Positions 50,932 to 59,586 of a DNA stretch of 64,000 nt are shown one piece after another (within the stretch, counting starts at the first letter, position 1; each line of letters starts with the position of its first letter). A program made the translations under genes and the position numbers. The notes under the pieces were generated by a model. It searched no databases. It was not told the origin of the DNA and saw nothing but the letters and a program-made list of their open reading frames with translations. The DNA comes from Pseudomonas frederiksbergensis (lineage in GTDB: Bacteria; Pseudomonadota; Gammaproteobacteria; Pseudomonadales; Pseudomonadaceae), in contig NZ_CP018319.1 in NCBI RefSeq assembly GCF_001952935.1, positions 5,290,001 to 5,354,000 of the forward strand. Reading direction: 5' to 3'.

Positions 50932-52245
50932 ATGAAAGTTGTAAAATCGCTCTACTTCCAGATTCTCCTCGCCGTGCTGTTGGGTGTGCTGGTCGGGCAT
51001 TTTTGGTCGCAACAGGCCATAGCCTTGAAACCGCTTGGTGACGCCTTCATCAAGTTGATCAAGATGATGATCGCTCCGGTAGTGTTCTGCACGATCGTCA
51101 CCGGTATCGCCGGCATGAGCGACAAACGCTCACTCGGGCGTCTGTTGAGCAAGACCATGCTGCTGTTCCTGGCGCTGACCGTGATCAGCCTGATCATCGG
51201 CCTGGTATCGGTCTACCTGTTCAAACCCGGTGTGGGCATGAACATTGACCCTGCCCACTTGAGCACCGAGGGACTGTCGCAGTACACCGATTCCGCCGCG
51301 AAGCTGGGAGTGGTCGAGTTTTTCATGCACATCATCCCGGAAACCTTCATTGGTGCTTTCAATAAGGGTGAAGTGCTGCCGGTGTTGTTCATCGCGGTGC
51401 TTTGCGGTTTTGCGCTGTCGGCCATCGGCGAGCGCGGCAAGCCGGTACTGGATGTACTGGAATCTGCCTCGCACATGGTGTTCAAAATATTCTCCTATCT
51501 GATGCGCTTCGCTCCGATCGGTGCATTTGGCGCTTTGGCGTTCACCGTAGGCCAGTACGGTATTACATCGTTGGGCTCCTTGGCCAAGCTGATCATGACC
51601 TTGTATGTAGCCTGTGCCTTCTTCGTCTTTGTGGTGCTGGGAAGCATTTGCCGGGCCAATGGCTTCAGTCTCTGGAAGTTGCTGCGCTACTTGCGCGAAG
51701 AGTTCCTGGTAGTGCTCGGGACTTCCTCCACCGAGCCGGTGATGCCGCGTATGTTGGAAAAGCTGCAAGCCCTGGGTTGCAAGAAAGGCGTGGTGGGGTT
51801 GGTGCTGCCAACGGGATACTCGTTTAACCTCGACGGTACGGCGATCTACCTCTCCCTCGCAGCGGTATTCATTGCTCAGGCCTGCAACATCGAGCTAAGC
51901 CTGACACAGACCGTGACCATGCTGGCCATCATGCTGTTGTCCTCGAAAGGGGCCGCAGGTGTGACCGGAGCCGGTTTTGTCGCACTGGCTTCGACACTGA
52001 CTGTGATCCATGACATTCCCTTGGCCGGCCTTGCCTTGCTGATCGGAATCGACCGCTTCATGTCGGAAGCCCGGGCCTTGACCAGTCTGGCAAGCAATGC
52101 GGTGGCTACCGTGGTGATGTCCATCTCGGAGAACGCTTGCGATCGCGAGACACTGATGCGGACTCTTGACGGCGAACCGTCGTCCGCCCTGGCCCAGACC
52201 CAGTGTGAAAACTGGGATGGTCGCAAGATCACAGAACACGTCTGA
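50932..52245 (+). CDS. DctA-like dicarboxylate:cation symporter
   Basis: A 437-residue member of the glutamate/C4-dicarboxylate symporter family (SDF): FIKLIKMMIAPVVFCTIVTG early, the substrate-site LGTSSTEPVMPRMLEK and VLPTGYSFNLDGTAIY with KGAAGVTGAGF. Nearly the length of E. coli DctA (428). Two starts, 50920 and 50932, are possible; GGGTGA precedes the second. As it lies between the isomerase and a citrate-type carrier, it may move the isomer or a C4 product. Not necessarily the cell's main DctA. Confidence 0.9.
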   Translation: MKVVKSLYFQILLAVLLGVLVGHFWSQQAIALKPLGDAFIKLIKMMIAPVVFCTIVTGIAGMSDKRSLGRLLSKTMLLFLALTVISLIIGLVSVYLFKPGVGMNIDPAHLSTEGLSQYTDSAAKLGVVEFFMHIIPETFIGAFNKGEVLPVLFIAVLCGFALSAIGERGKPVLDVLESASHMVFKIFSYLMRFAPIGAFGALAFTVGQYGITSLGSLAKLIMTLYVACAFFVFVVLGSICRANGFSLWKLLRYLREEFLVVLGTSSTEPVMPRMLEKLQALGCKKGVVGLVLPTGYSFNLDGTAIYLSLAAVFIAQACNIELSLTQTVTMLAIMLLSSKGAAGVTGAGFVALASTLTVIHDIPLAGLALLIGIDRFMSEARALTSLASNAVATVVMSISENACDRETLMRTLDGEPSSALAQTQCENWDGRKITEHV

Positions 52246-52287
52246 CCGGACACGGCTAAAAAACCCAGCAATTATTTCATTCAATTC

Positions 52288-52317
52288 CCCGCCAGGTTGA
52301 TCCTCCCGTCTGGCGGG
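52288..52317 (+). terminator. Intergenic hairpin between the DctA-like and CitMHS genes
   Basis: CCCGCCAG (52288-52295) pairs with CTGGCGGG (52310-52317). Only TTC follows, so it may attenuate or stabilise rather than fully terminate. Confidence 0.4.
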
Positions 52318-52376
52318 TTCGAGGCCGTGCGCCTGCGCATCGGCCACGCTACTGATAAGAACAAGAGAACTGACCT

Positions 52377-53681
52377 ATGCTCGCATTTCTTGGTTTGGCC
52401 ATGGTGGTGGTTTTCACCTACCTGATAATGTCGAAACGCCTATCGCCGATTGTCGCCCTGACTGTTGTGCCGATTGTGTTTGCGGTGATTGGCGGTTTTG
52501 GCGGCACTACGGGCAAGATGATGCTCGACGGCCTGAAGATGGTTGCGCCTTCGGCTGCGCTTCTGCTGTTCGCCATTCTGTTCTTCGGACTGATGATTGA
52601 TGCCGGGTTGTTCGACCCGTTGATTCGCAAAATCCTCAAGCGTGTAAACGGCGATCCAATGAAAATCGCTATCGGCACCGCGCTGCTGTCACTGGTGGTC
52701 GCCCTCGACGGCGACGGCACAACCACCTACATGATCACCTGCGCGGCAATGCTGCCGTTGTATAAGCGTATCGGCATGAACCCGATGATTCTGGCGACCA
52801 TCGCCATGTTGTCCTTGAGCATCATGAGTGGCATGACCCCATGGGGTGGGCCCGCAACAAGGGCGATCGCGGCGCTGGGCCTGGATGCCGGCGAGTACTT
52901 CGTTCCCTTGCTGCCGACCATGATCGGCGGCGCGATGTGGGTGGTGTTCACTGCTTTCCTCCTGGGCCGTGCCGAGCGTAAACGCATCGGCAATGTGCAG
53001 CTACAGAGCGGTGGCGGTAATTGCTACATCGACGCGATCCTGGGCGATACCCCACACAAGCGGCCTAAACTTGCATACGTGAACCTGTTGCTGGTGATCG
53101 CGGTCATGGTCGCGCTGGTAATGGGGCTCATGCACTCGGCGATCCTGTTCCTGATCGGCTTTGTGCTGGCACTGATGATCAACTACCCGCAACTGGATAT
53201 TCAGAAAGAGCGCATTCTCGCCCATTCGGGCAACGCCATGACCGTCGTACTTTTGGTGTTTGCTGCCGGTATCTTTGCCGGGATCTTCTCGGGCACCAAG
53301 ATGGTCGACTCCCTGGCGCAAACGCTGGTGGACTGGATTCCGCCATCCTGGGGTCACCTGTTCCCACTGGTGGTGGCGATCACCAGCATGCCGTTGACCT
53401 TTGTTCTTTCCAACGATGCTTACTACTTTGGGGTGGTACCGATTCTGGCTAACGCGGCCGCAGCCTATGGCATCGACCCGGTTGAAATCGCCCGGGCCTC
53501 GATACTCGGACAACCTGTGCACCTGATGAGCCCTCTCGTGGCTTCGACGCTGTTGCTGGTGGGGATGGTTGATCGCGATATCGGCGATTTCCAGAAAGCC
53601 ACCGTCAAATGGGCTGTGCTGACTTCCCTGGTGATCACGGCGCTAGCTCTATTGACCGGTGCGATTAGTCTCTTCACCTGA
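52377..53681 (+). CDS. CitMHS-family citrate/tricarboxylate transporter
   Basis: A 434-residue inner-membrane carrier with about twelve hydrophobic helices. LFFGLMIDAGLFDPLI and VALDGDGTTTYMITCAAMLPLY in the first half are the family hallmarks of citrate-metal:proton symporters (CitM, CitH). These import citrate bound to magnesium or calcium. With the PrpF-like isomerase next door it may prefer an aconitate or related tricarboxylate. OprD porin follows. Confidence 0.9.
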   Translation: MLAFLGLAMVVVFTYLIMSKRLSPIVALTVVPIVFAVIGGFGGTTGKMMLDGLKMVAPSAALLLFAILFFGLMIDAGLFDPLIRKILKRVNGDPMKIAIGTALLSLVVALDGDGTTTYMITCAAMLPLYKRIGMNPMILATIAMLSLSIMSGMTPWGGPATRAIAALGLDAGEYFVPLLPTMIGGAMWVVFTAFLLGRAERKRIGNVQLQSGGGNCYIDAILGDTPHKRPKLAYVNLLLVIAVMVALVMGLMHSAILFLIGFVLALMINYPQLDIQKERILAHSGNAMTVVLLVFAAGIFAGIFSGTKMVDSLAQTLVDWIPPSWGHLFPLVVAITSMPLTFVLSNDAYYFGVVPILANAAAAYGIDPVEIARASILGQPVHLMSPLVASTLLLVGMVDRDIGDFQKATVKWAVLTSLVITALALLTGAISLFT

Positions 53682-53710
53682 TTCAACCACGCCACCTGTT
53701 TCTCCTGACG

Positions 53711-53728
53711 CGCCTCACCAGTGAGGCG
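53711..53728. terminator. Intergenic hairpin between the CitMHS and OprD-type genes
   Basis: CGCCTCAC-CA-GTGAGGCG is an 8-bp perfect stem with a two-base centre. It is one of three similar hairpins that follow successive genes of this transport set. Confidence 0.4.
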
Positions 53729-53771
53729 TGCGCTGTTCTGCACTCCAAATAACAACAATGAGTAGTTCGCT

Positions 53772-55025
53772 ATGACCACTTTGTTTACCCAACGGGCGCT
53801 GTTTTCCTTTCTCGGTTTGTTGCCGCTGACCAGCGCCAGTGCAGAAGGGTTTATCGATGACAGCAAGCTTAAGCTGCAATTGCGCAACGTCTACTTCAAT
53901 GAGAATTTCCGCGACGAGCATGGTTTAAGTCCCAGATCAGCAAGGACGGCGAAGAGCGAACGAACCGAGTGGGCCCAGGGATTTCTGTTGGATTACCAGT
54001 CGGGATTTACGCCTGGCACTATCGGGTTTGGTGTTGATGCCCTCGGCCTGCTCGGGGTCAAGCTCGATTCCGGCCGTGGTCGCAGTGGCACTGGCTTGTT
54101 GCCCGTGCATGATGACGGTCGTGCGGCTGACGAATTCGCAAGTCTGGGTATGACTGCCAAAGCCCAATTGGCCAAGACCACGGTTAAATACGGCACCTTG
54201 TTACCCAAGACACCAGTGCTGATCTACAACGATGCGCGTCTGTTGCCGCAAACGTACCAAGGCACACAGATCAGTAGCGTCGACATCGAAAACCTCACCC
54301 TCACCGGGGGCTACCTGGATCGATTCAAACTGCGAGATTCCAGCGACAGCATGCCGATTGTGCCCGACGGTTACGGCGGAGATAAATCAGGCGACTTCAG
54401 CTATGCAGGCGCCGAATACAAGCTGGGGAAGAGCATTCGTTTGAGTTACTTCTACGGCGAACTGGAAAACTTTTACCGACAGAATTTCGCAGGTATCCAG
54501 CACGACCTACCCCTGGGAGGCGGCGTACTGACCAGTGACTTGCGCTATTTCAACAGTGTCGATACCGGCTCTGCCTACGGTGGCAAGATCGACAACAACA
54601 TGCTGAGCGGGCAGCTGTCCTACGCCATCTCTGGTCATACCTTCGGTGGCGGATACCAGACCCTCGATGGCGACGCCAGTTTGCCCTATATCAGCGGTGC
54701 AACGGTTTACTCGTTCAGCAACGCCGGTATAGGCAAGTTCATCGAGGAGGACGAGAAGACATGGATGCTCAACTACGGCTACAACTTTGTCGCTCTGGGC
54801 GTACCCGGTTTGACGTTTTCCACCCGGTATCTGAGCGGCAACGACGGTAAGTCCACCACCACGGTAAAAGAATGGGAACGTGACGCCGAACTGGCTTACG
54901 TCGTGCAACAAGGCACCTTCAAAGGTCTGGGTGTGCGGTTGCGTAACTACGTTTACCGCTCTGAGTATTCCCGTGGCCGAGATAGCAACCGGATCTACTT
55001 TACCTATGACATCGCCCTCTGGTGA
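53772..55025 (+). CDS. OprD-family outer-membrane porin
   Basis: A 417-residue porin: signal peptide ending SASA, then GFIDDSKLKLQLRNVYFNENF, the family's typical first strands, and closing strand YFTYDIALW. OprD proteins let small carboxylates or basic amino acids through. Last gene of the isomerase and carrier set, so it is probably the outer-membrane entry point for the same acid. Confidence 0.92.
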   Translation: MTTLFTQRALFSFLGLLPLTSASAEGFIDDSKLKLQLRNVYFNENFRDEHGLSPRSARTAKSERTEWAQGFLLDYQSGFTPGTIGFGVDALGLLGVKLDSGRGRSGTGLLPVHDDGRAADEFASLGMTAKAQLAKTTVKYGTLLPKTPVLIYNDARLLPQTYQGTQISSVDIENLTLTGGYLDRFKLRDSSDSMPIVPDGYGGDKSGDFSYAGAEYKLGKSIRLSYFYGELENFYRQNFAGIQHDLPLGGGVLTSDLRYFNSVDTGSAYGGKIDNNMLSGQLSYAISGHTFGGGYQTLDGDASLPYISGATVYSFSNAGIGKFIEEDEKTWMLNYGYNFVALGVPGLTFSTRYLSGNDGKSTTTVKEWERDAELAYVVQQGTFKGLGVRLRNYVYRSEYSRGRDSNRIYFTYDIALW

Positions 55026-55054
55026 TCCCCTGATTGCTGCCTCCCGATTTTCCC

Positions 55055-55079
55055 AGGCCGCCTTTTCAGTGGCGGCTTC
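55055..55079 (+). terminator. Hairpin after the OprD-type gene
   Basis: GCCGCC (55057-55062) pairs with GGCGGC (55071-55076), followed by TTC. A likely end for the transport operon, though the U-run is short. Confidence 0.45.
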
Positions 55080-55245
55080 ATAGGATTGGGTGAAGAGGGT
55101 CGGCTTTGCGGTCCGGACACCTCAGATCGTACAACGTGGACTTGGTAAAATTGATTTTCATGGCCATAAGGGTGCCTCATTTCCTAAGTGATTGATTCTG
55201 GTTTTGTTTTAGGGTTAAATCGGCGCCTGCTTTTGCATTTCCCAT

Positions 55246-55330
55246 GCCCCGATGGTGAAATTGGTAGACACATCAGACTTAAAATCTGCCGCCGCAGGGC
55301 GTGCCGGTTCGATTCCGGCTCGGGGCACCA
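55246..55330 (+). tRNA. tRNA-Leu (anticodon TAA)
   Basis: An 85-base class II tRNA with GCCCCGA/TCGGGGC acceptor arms, an anticodon loop ACTTAAAAT, a long variable arm, GGTTCGATTCC in the T-arm and encoded ACCA. Confidence 0.95.
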
Positions 55331-55432
55331 CTTCAAAATCCGCTGCATTTTTCCAATCCCATCCCTGTCACTAGCGTCTAACCGACTCTGGTGTTTTTTT
55401 GCTGCGGTCTGAACGGAATCAAAGAGCGCGAG

Positions 55433-55510
55433 GGATTTTACTACGTTTATCCTGCCGCCACCGTTCTGGTGGTTGATGACACGCCAGACAATCTACTTAC
55501 TCTGGATCTT
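55433..55510 (+). pseudogene. Remnant of a response-regulator N-terminus
   Basis: The short in-frame stretch YVYPAATVLVVDDTPDNLLT is the first beta-strand and acidic pocket of a receiver domain, as in response regulators starting ...ATVLVVDDTPDNL. It is cut off after about 20 residues where the convergent DUF2950 gene begins, and no ATG or ribosome site precedes it. I read it as the surviving 5' end of a deleted regulator gene. Confidence 0.6.
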
Positions 55511-56390
55511 GATCGACGGTCACTTCCTTCCAACTGTTATCCGGATCAAACAGCTTCATCGATTTCGCCAGCTTGTCACTGTCGGGGCCTAGGTCCTTCT
55601 CGAACACTTGGCCTTCATGGCTGATCAGGAAGCTCATCACGCCGGTGTCATCGTATTTCGCCGGCCAGGCGACCAGCGCGAAGCCGCGGCTCATTTTGTC
55701 CCCGATCATATAGCTGTAGGCACCCCCCGGCGCCGAGGGGCCTTGTCCCTTGAGAATGCGAAAGTGGTAACCGTGCCAGTCGTCACCGCCGGCGGCCTCG
55801 CCGAACAATGGGCCAAGCGGGCTGACCTGACCACTATCGTCGTCCGCCCAATAGAGTCCGTCGTGTGTGCCGGGTGTACTCAGGATGTTCTGTGCGTATT
55901 CGAGCGCACCGTCATCGTCATTGTCCACCGACGCATAGTCCATCTGGGCATCGTGATAGGTCAGCACAGATTGCACCGTGTAGAGTTCGTTACGGCCGAT
56001 ACGGCGTGCGCGGATTTCATTGCTGCCGGCCTTCATGTCGAACTGCCAACCGTTTGCCCCTTTGACCAGGGGGATAGGCAGGGTCCAGCGGTCACTGCCG
56101 ACCGACAGAATTGCCTTGCGGTCATTGGTTTTTTCGATGCGGTGTTGCTCGTGATACTGCTTCAAAAACTCATCGACATCGCTGCGTTGTACACCTTCGC
56201 GGGGAATAACCAGGCGCCAGTCTTTTCCCAGCAACTCTGTCAGGCGTACCTGATCGGCCTTTTCCTTTCCCAGTGCCATGACGAACGCTTCAACAGCCTT
56301 TTCCGGCGTTGAGAATGCCTGCTGCGCCGTCGCCATGCACGACCACGCCAAGCCCGCGATGATCGCCAAAGCCGAAGGCAACAGATTCAT
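55497..56390 (-). CDS. DUF2950 exported protein
   Basis: A 297-residue protein with a signal peptide (MNLLPSALAIIAGLAWSCMA) and the DUF2950 pattern, which includes FSTPEKAVEAFVMAL, YHGYHFRILKGQG-like text (here WHGYHFRILKGQG), PGGAYSYMIGDKM and GFALVAWPAKYDDTGVMSF. Function not known. The start has GAGGAAGA upstream. It lies 26 bases after the DUF3300 gene, as these two families usually do, so they likely act together in the envelope. Confidence 0.87.
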   Translation of the reverse strand: MNLLPSALAIIAGLAWSCMATAQQAFSTPEKAVEAFVMALGKEKADQVRLTELLGKDWRLVIPREGVQRSDVDEFLKQYHEQHRIEKTNDRKAILSVGSDRWTLPIPLVKGANGWQFDMKAGSNEIRARRIGRNELYTVQSVLTYHDAQMDYASVDNDDDGALEYAQNILSTPGTHDGLYWADDDSGQVSPLGPLFGEAAGGDDWHGYHFRILKGQGPSAPGGAYSYMIGDKMSRGFALVAWPAKYDDTGVMSFLISHEGQVFEKDLGPDSDKLAKSMKLFDPDNSWKEVTVDQDPE

Positions 56391-56416
56391 GAGTACTCTT
56401 CCTCGACGTTGGCTTT

Positions 56417-57889
56417 TCACCGACGACCCCCCCTCGAACGCGCTGGACTGGATGGCCGACTGATTTGATTGCCGGCAGAACGCATGCTGCTCGGGCGCTG
56501 AGCGGAAGCCTGGCTAGTGCGCCCACGAGAGGCTTGGGCATTGGACTGGGACGGTGAACGCACCCCAGCGAATGCATTGTTTTTGGCACTGCCTGGGCTG
56601 GCAGCCGGTCGTTTTGTCGTACTCTGACGCGCCTGGGAGGTGTCCTGCCTACGTTGATTCACTTGGGCAGTCTGTTTGCGAGGCTGCTCGTTTTCGCGGA
56701 TATTTCTGGCGTTACCCTGGCTTCTGTCAGCCGTTTTCGGTCTGTCCGCGCCTGCCTGCGTTCGATTGCCTGCCGAGATTCCCGATTGCGCCTGGCGTGC
56801 TTGTTCACGGGCTTGTCGGTTGCTGGTGGCGGGTCTCTCGACACCGCTCCTGTCCATGGCGCTACGCGCATTCTCACGGGCCTGGGCGCGCTGGGCATCG
56901 TCCCCCCGATAAGCCTGGCGCTGGTTGGCACCGTTGAGTTGACGACCATATTCCTGCCGGCTTCTGTTGTCTCGATAGGGAACGCCATCGCGATGCACTG
57001 CGTTGTGCTGCCACTTGTTCTGATTGTTGGTTATCTGGTTGTTGCGATTGATGTTGTTGTATCGATCGACGTCGATGTCGATGTCGTTATTGCCCCAGTC
57101 ACAGTCACCCCATAGCGAGCCGATTATCGCTACGCCGGTGCCGAACGCCAACCCGGCCAGCAAAGCCGAGCCCGGGTAGTAGGCGGGTGGCGGTGGATAG
57201 TAGACAGGTGGCGATGCTGGATAAGCCCAAGTGCCGTAGGTGGTTGTCGGGTTGTAAGTGGGAACGTACACCACCTGCGGATCTGCGGGCTGGATGATGA
57301 TGGTGGAGGAAGCGCTGGCCGGGGCCGAGGATGCGGCCGTCGATGGCGATGCAGTTGTTGGGGCGGGAGCGGTCACATTTTGAACAGTCACATTCTGATA
57401 CTGATTGCTCTGCAGGTTGCCGGCGGCCTGCGCTTGACGCCGCAAGCGTTGCACGCCCTCCATCACCTCATCGGGCTGCGCCAGAAAAGCATCGCCCAGT
57501 CGCTGAACCCAGACAAGATCCTGCCCCACGGTCGCCAGCAATTGGGGGAAGGCGACCAGCGCTTGAACGCTTGGGTCCCAGGGTTGGGTTGCCACTTGTT
57601 TGACCGCATCATCGCCTTTGGCTTCAGGATGCGCTTTAGACCAGTTAACGGCCTCGGCGACCTCCCCAGGGTAGGTGCTGGCCATCAGCATCTGTGCAAG
57701 AAGCGGGTCCGGATAAAGCGCAATGGGGGCCAGCATCTGATCCAGTTGCTCTTGAGTAAAGACTGCGTCCTTGACTGCCGCTGCAGCGGGTGGCGTTTGG
57801 GCAGCGGTGGCATTCGATGGCTGCGCCTGGGCGGCAGAACCATGCAAAAACAGTACAGCTGACATCGCGTAAAACAGAGGAATGCGCAT
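56417..57889 (-). CDS. DUF3300 exported protein with a long disordered tail
   Basis: A 490-residue protein. After a signal peptide ending AQA comes the DUF3300 core (FTQEQLDQMLAPIALYPDPL, LAQMLMASTYPGEV, VVYVPTYNPTTTYG). The last 200 residues are rich in Asn, Arg, Gln and Ser with little order, after a Gly/Asp/Asn stretch (WGNNDIDIDVDRYNN). No enzyme motif is seen. GGAGGG precedes the ATG at 57889. First of a two-gene operon with DUF2950. Probably a cell-envelope structural or binding protein; inference only. Confidence 0.87.
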   Translation of the reverse strand: MRIPLFYAMSAVLFLHGSAAQAQPSNATAAQTPPAAAAVKDAVFTQEQLDQMLAPIALYPDPLLAQMLMASTYPGEVAEAVNWSKAHPEAKGDDAVKQVATQPWDPSVQALVAFPQLLATVGQDLVWVQRLGDAFLAQPDEVMEGVQRLRRQAQAAGNLQSNQYQNVTVQNVTAPAPTTASPSTAASSAPASASSTIIIQPADPQVVYVPTYNPTTTYGTWAYPASPPVYYPPPPAYYPGSALLAGLAFGTGVAIIGSLWGDCDWGNNDIDIDVDRYNNINRNNQITNNQNKWQHNAVHRDGVPYRDNRSRQEYGRQLNGANQRQAYRGDDAQRAQARENARSAMDRSGVERPATSNRQAREQARQAQSGISAGNRTQAGADRPKTADRSQGNARNIRENEQPRKQTAQVNQRRQDTSQARQSTTKRPAASPGSAKNNAFAGVRSPSQSNAQASRGRTSQASAQRPSSMRSAGNQISRPSSPARSRGGRR

Positions 57890-58114
57890 TGCGCCCTCCA
57901 TGTGCCAGACAGGCTGGCGAAGATCGGATTAGGCTGCGTCATCATCAAAAAGACAGATATTGTCATTTGATCTGTCATCTCGAACTGAAGCCCTGTTTTT
58001 CGAGGCCAAGGCTTATCCGCGTATACCGCTTGGTTTCATAGCGTTGCGTTCCTTGAATAGTTGTATACGAGCCAAGGCTGTTGTGGGTCCTGGGAGTCCC
58101 GTACTTTTCGGCAG

Positions 58115-58324
58115 TTATTGATCCTGGCTGCTAATTCCTGGATTTGCGCCGCGTCGATCTTCGCCTGAAGGGTTGCCGATATTGAGAAGGCGTCTCTCGA
58201 CCAAGACATTTTGGAGGGCCTGGCGGGCTTCAGCGTCCAGCTGGTGCTCTCTCTCCTTGAGTTCAAGCAGGATTGGGCTGGACCAGGTGCGATAGGTTTT
58301 CTCGGTCTTGCGAATTGATGTCAT
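58115..58324 (-). CDS. Small hypothetical protein
   Basis: A 69-residue protein, MTSIRKTEKTYRTWSSPILL then LKEREHQLDAEARQALQNVL, predicted mostly helical and charged. AAGGAGGGG stands right before the ATG, which makes expression likely. The frame is open further upstream without support. No family recognised. Confidence 0.55.
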   Translation of the reverse strand: MTSIRKTEKTYRTWSSPILLELKEREHQLDAEARQALQNVLVERRLLNIGNPSGEDRRGANPGISSQDQ

Positions 58325-58768
58325 CTGTCCCCTCCTTGATGAGTGCCCGCCAACACCGTTGGTGTAATTTGGATTCGATAGAATCCTAGTTGAAGAATCT
58401 GTTCGCCGCCAAAAAATAGCAGAGCGATGTAAAGCCCCCATCGCTGGCATCGCTATTATTCTTATCGTTAAAAAATATATTGATCAGTTCGGGAAGAACT
58501 ATTCTTAAATGTTGCGTTGCCTGTATATAAGCAATTATCAGTGGCGGCCATTGCTATACGTTCTTTCTGGACGCCAATGCCCCATGCCTGCCTGCCTGCC
58601 GGGCGAAGCGATTGCAGGGAGGACATTCATCAGGTGTTGAAGGGGCGTGATCTCAACAGGGAAATCGTCAAAGACAAGCCGCTCTAGGAAATATTGAGTG
58701 CTGGCAGAGCAGTGTTAATAAAAAACCGCTAACTACAAATGTTTAGAATAATTGTAAGTTGCAGGTGA
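58325..58768. other. AT-rich intergenic stretch
   Basis: No convincing gene. It contains an AT-rich section (about 58440-58560), a (TGCC)4 run at 58585-58600, and a short open stretch ending at 58687 (RDLNREIVKDKPL) that could be the decayed end of a gene. Confidence 0.4.
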
Positions 58769-58784
58769 TGTGATCTACGTCACC
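58769..58784. promoter_or_regulatory. CRP/Vfr-like site
   Basis: TGTGATCTACGTCACC fits TGTGA-N6-TCACA at nine of ten core bases. A TATAAA follows at once (58784-58789), so a bound regulator would cover the -35 region of a promoter pointing right. Confidence 0.5.
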
Positions 58785-58803
58785 TATAAAGCGAGGGGAA
58801 GTC

Positions 58804-59016
58804 ATGCGCAGTGACGGGGTTTCAGTTTGTCTTGCAGATCAATTACTAAGACAACTAACAATAAACTCAGTATCCAATGTCTATTTCTTGTGCGCCCGAG
58901 GCAGGGTTAATTCTCGTCGAAGCTTTCAAGTGTTGGATGTCATGCGCCAGCGGCTGGCCCGAATGACTTCGATTCAGCCGCCGATGCTGTCAGCTAAACG
59001 AAAGGCTGACCGGTAA
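58804..59016 (+). CDS. Doubtful small open frame
   Basis: A 70-codon frame with an AGGGGAAG site 3-10 bases before its ATG and a possible promoter and CRP-like site upstream. The protein sequence shows no domain, its codon use is weak, and its end overlaps the opposite-strand gene by 23 bases. It may be a regulatory RNA or leader instead. Confidence 0.25.
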   Translation: MRSDGVSVCLADQLLRQLTINSVSNVYFLCARGRVNSRRSFQVLDVMRQRLARMTSIQPPMLSAKRKADR

Positions 59017-59278
59017 AACCACGAGGCAATCGTTGCAGTCCTTTCATGGCAGTGAGCCGTTCGACCCAGGCCGCTCGCCAGTCATTGGCGCTATGCGTAA
59101 CTTTGGCTTTGCGTGCGGCGCGGCGTGCAGCGTTGCGCTGGTCTTTGCGTGCATCCTTGAACGCATCGGTGTTGCGGCAGCTTCTGCATTTCACCCGGGT
59201 CAGTTCGCTGGTTGAAACGAGTTTGCTGCCTTTGTGACCGCAGGCCAAATGCCCGCCTACTTTGAAGTGAGTAACCAT
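58994..59278 (-). CDS. Small putative zinc-ribbon protein
   Basis: A 94-residue protein with CGH in GGHLACGHKGSK and CRSCRNTDAF, giving a C-x-H...C-x-x-C metal-binding pattern, followed by a very basic helix (KDARKDQRNAARRAARKAK). AAGGAGG precedes the ATG at 59278. A nucleic-acid-binding role is plausible, but no family is recognised. Confidence 0.65.
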   Translation of the reverse strand: MVTHFKVGGHLACGHKGSKLVSTSELTRVKCRSCRNTDAFKDARKDQRNAARRAARKAKVTHSANDWRAAWVERLTAMKGLQRLPRGFTGQPFV

Positions 59279-59351
59279 CAGACGCCTCCTTGGTGACGTG
59301 TGATCATTTGACCTCAAGCGTACGGTGACGTTCGTTGCCTGCGCAATGAGC

Positions 59352-59380
59352 AAAAAAAAGGCCCGCGTGCGGGCGGGCCA
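59352..59380 (-). terminator. Strong intrinsic terminator (minus strand)
   Basis: Read on the minus strand, GGCCCGC pairs with GCGGGCC over a 6-base loop and is followed by eight T. It lies 74 bases upstream of the zinc-ribbon gene start, so it ends a transcript coming from further right. Confidence 0.85.
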
Positions 59381-59455
59381 GGGGATTCTTCAAAGGAGTC
59401 CGGTCAATGTAAAGCCTGAGATGTGAATGCCGTGTGAAATGGATTGCCCAGGCAT

Positions 59456-59481
59456 AAAAAAACCCGGCGCCAGGCTGGGTT
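59456..59481 (-). terminator. Intrinsic terminator after the 76-residue hypothetical gene
   Basis: On the minus strand AACCCAGC pairs with GCCGGGTT (one mismatch) around CTGGC and runs into TTTTTTT. Together with the terminator at 59352 it brackets about 75 bases that hold no gene I can see. The rest of 59482-59586 shows nothing clear. Confidence 0.8.
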
Positions 59482-59586
59482 GGGGATGTAGCAAGAAACG
59501 CTCAGGCAAGGACGCACCCGGTGACGATAAGGTCGCCGTTCATGCGTCCTGAAGCAGGCCGTGTCCTTGAGGATGTCCAGATCGAA

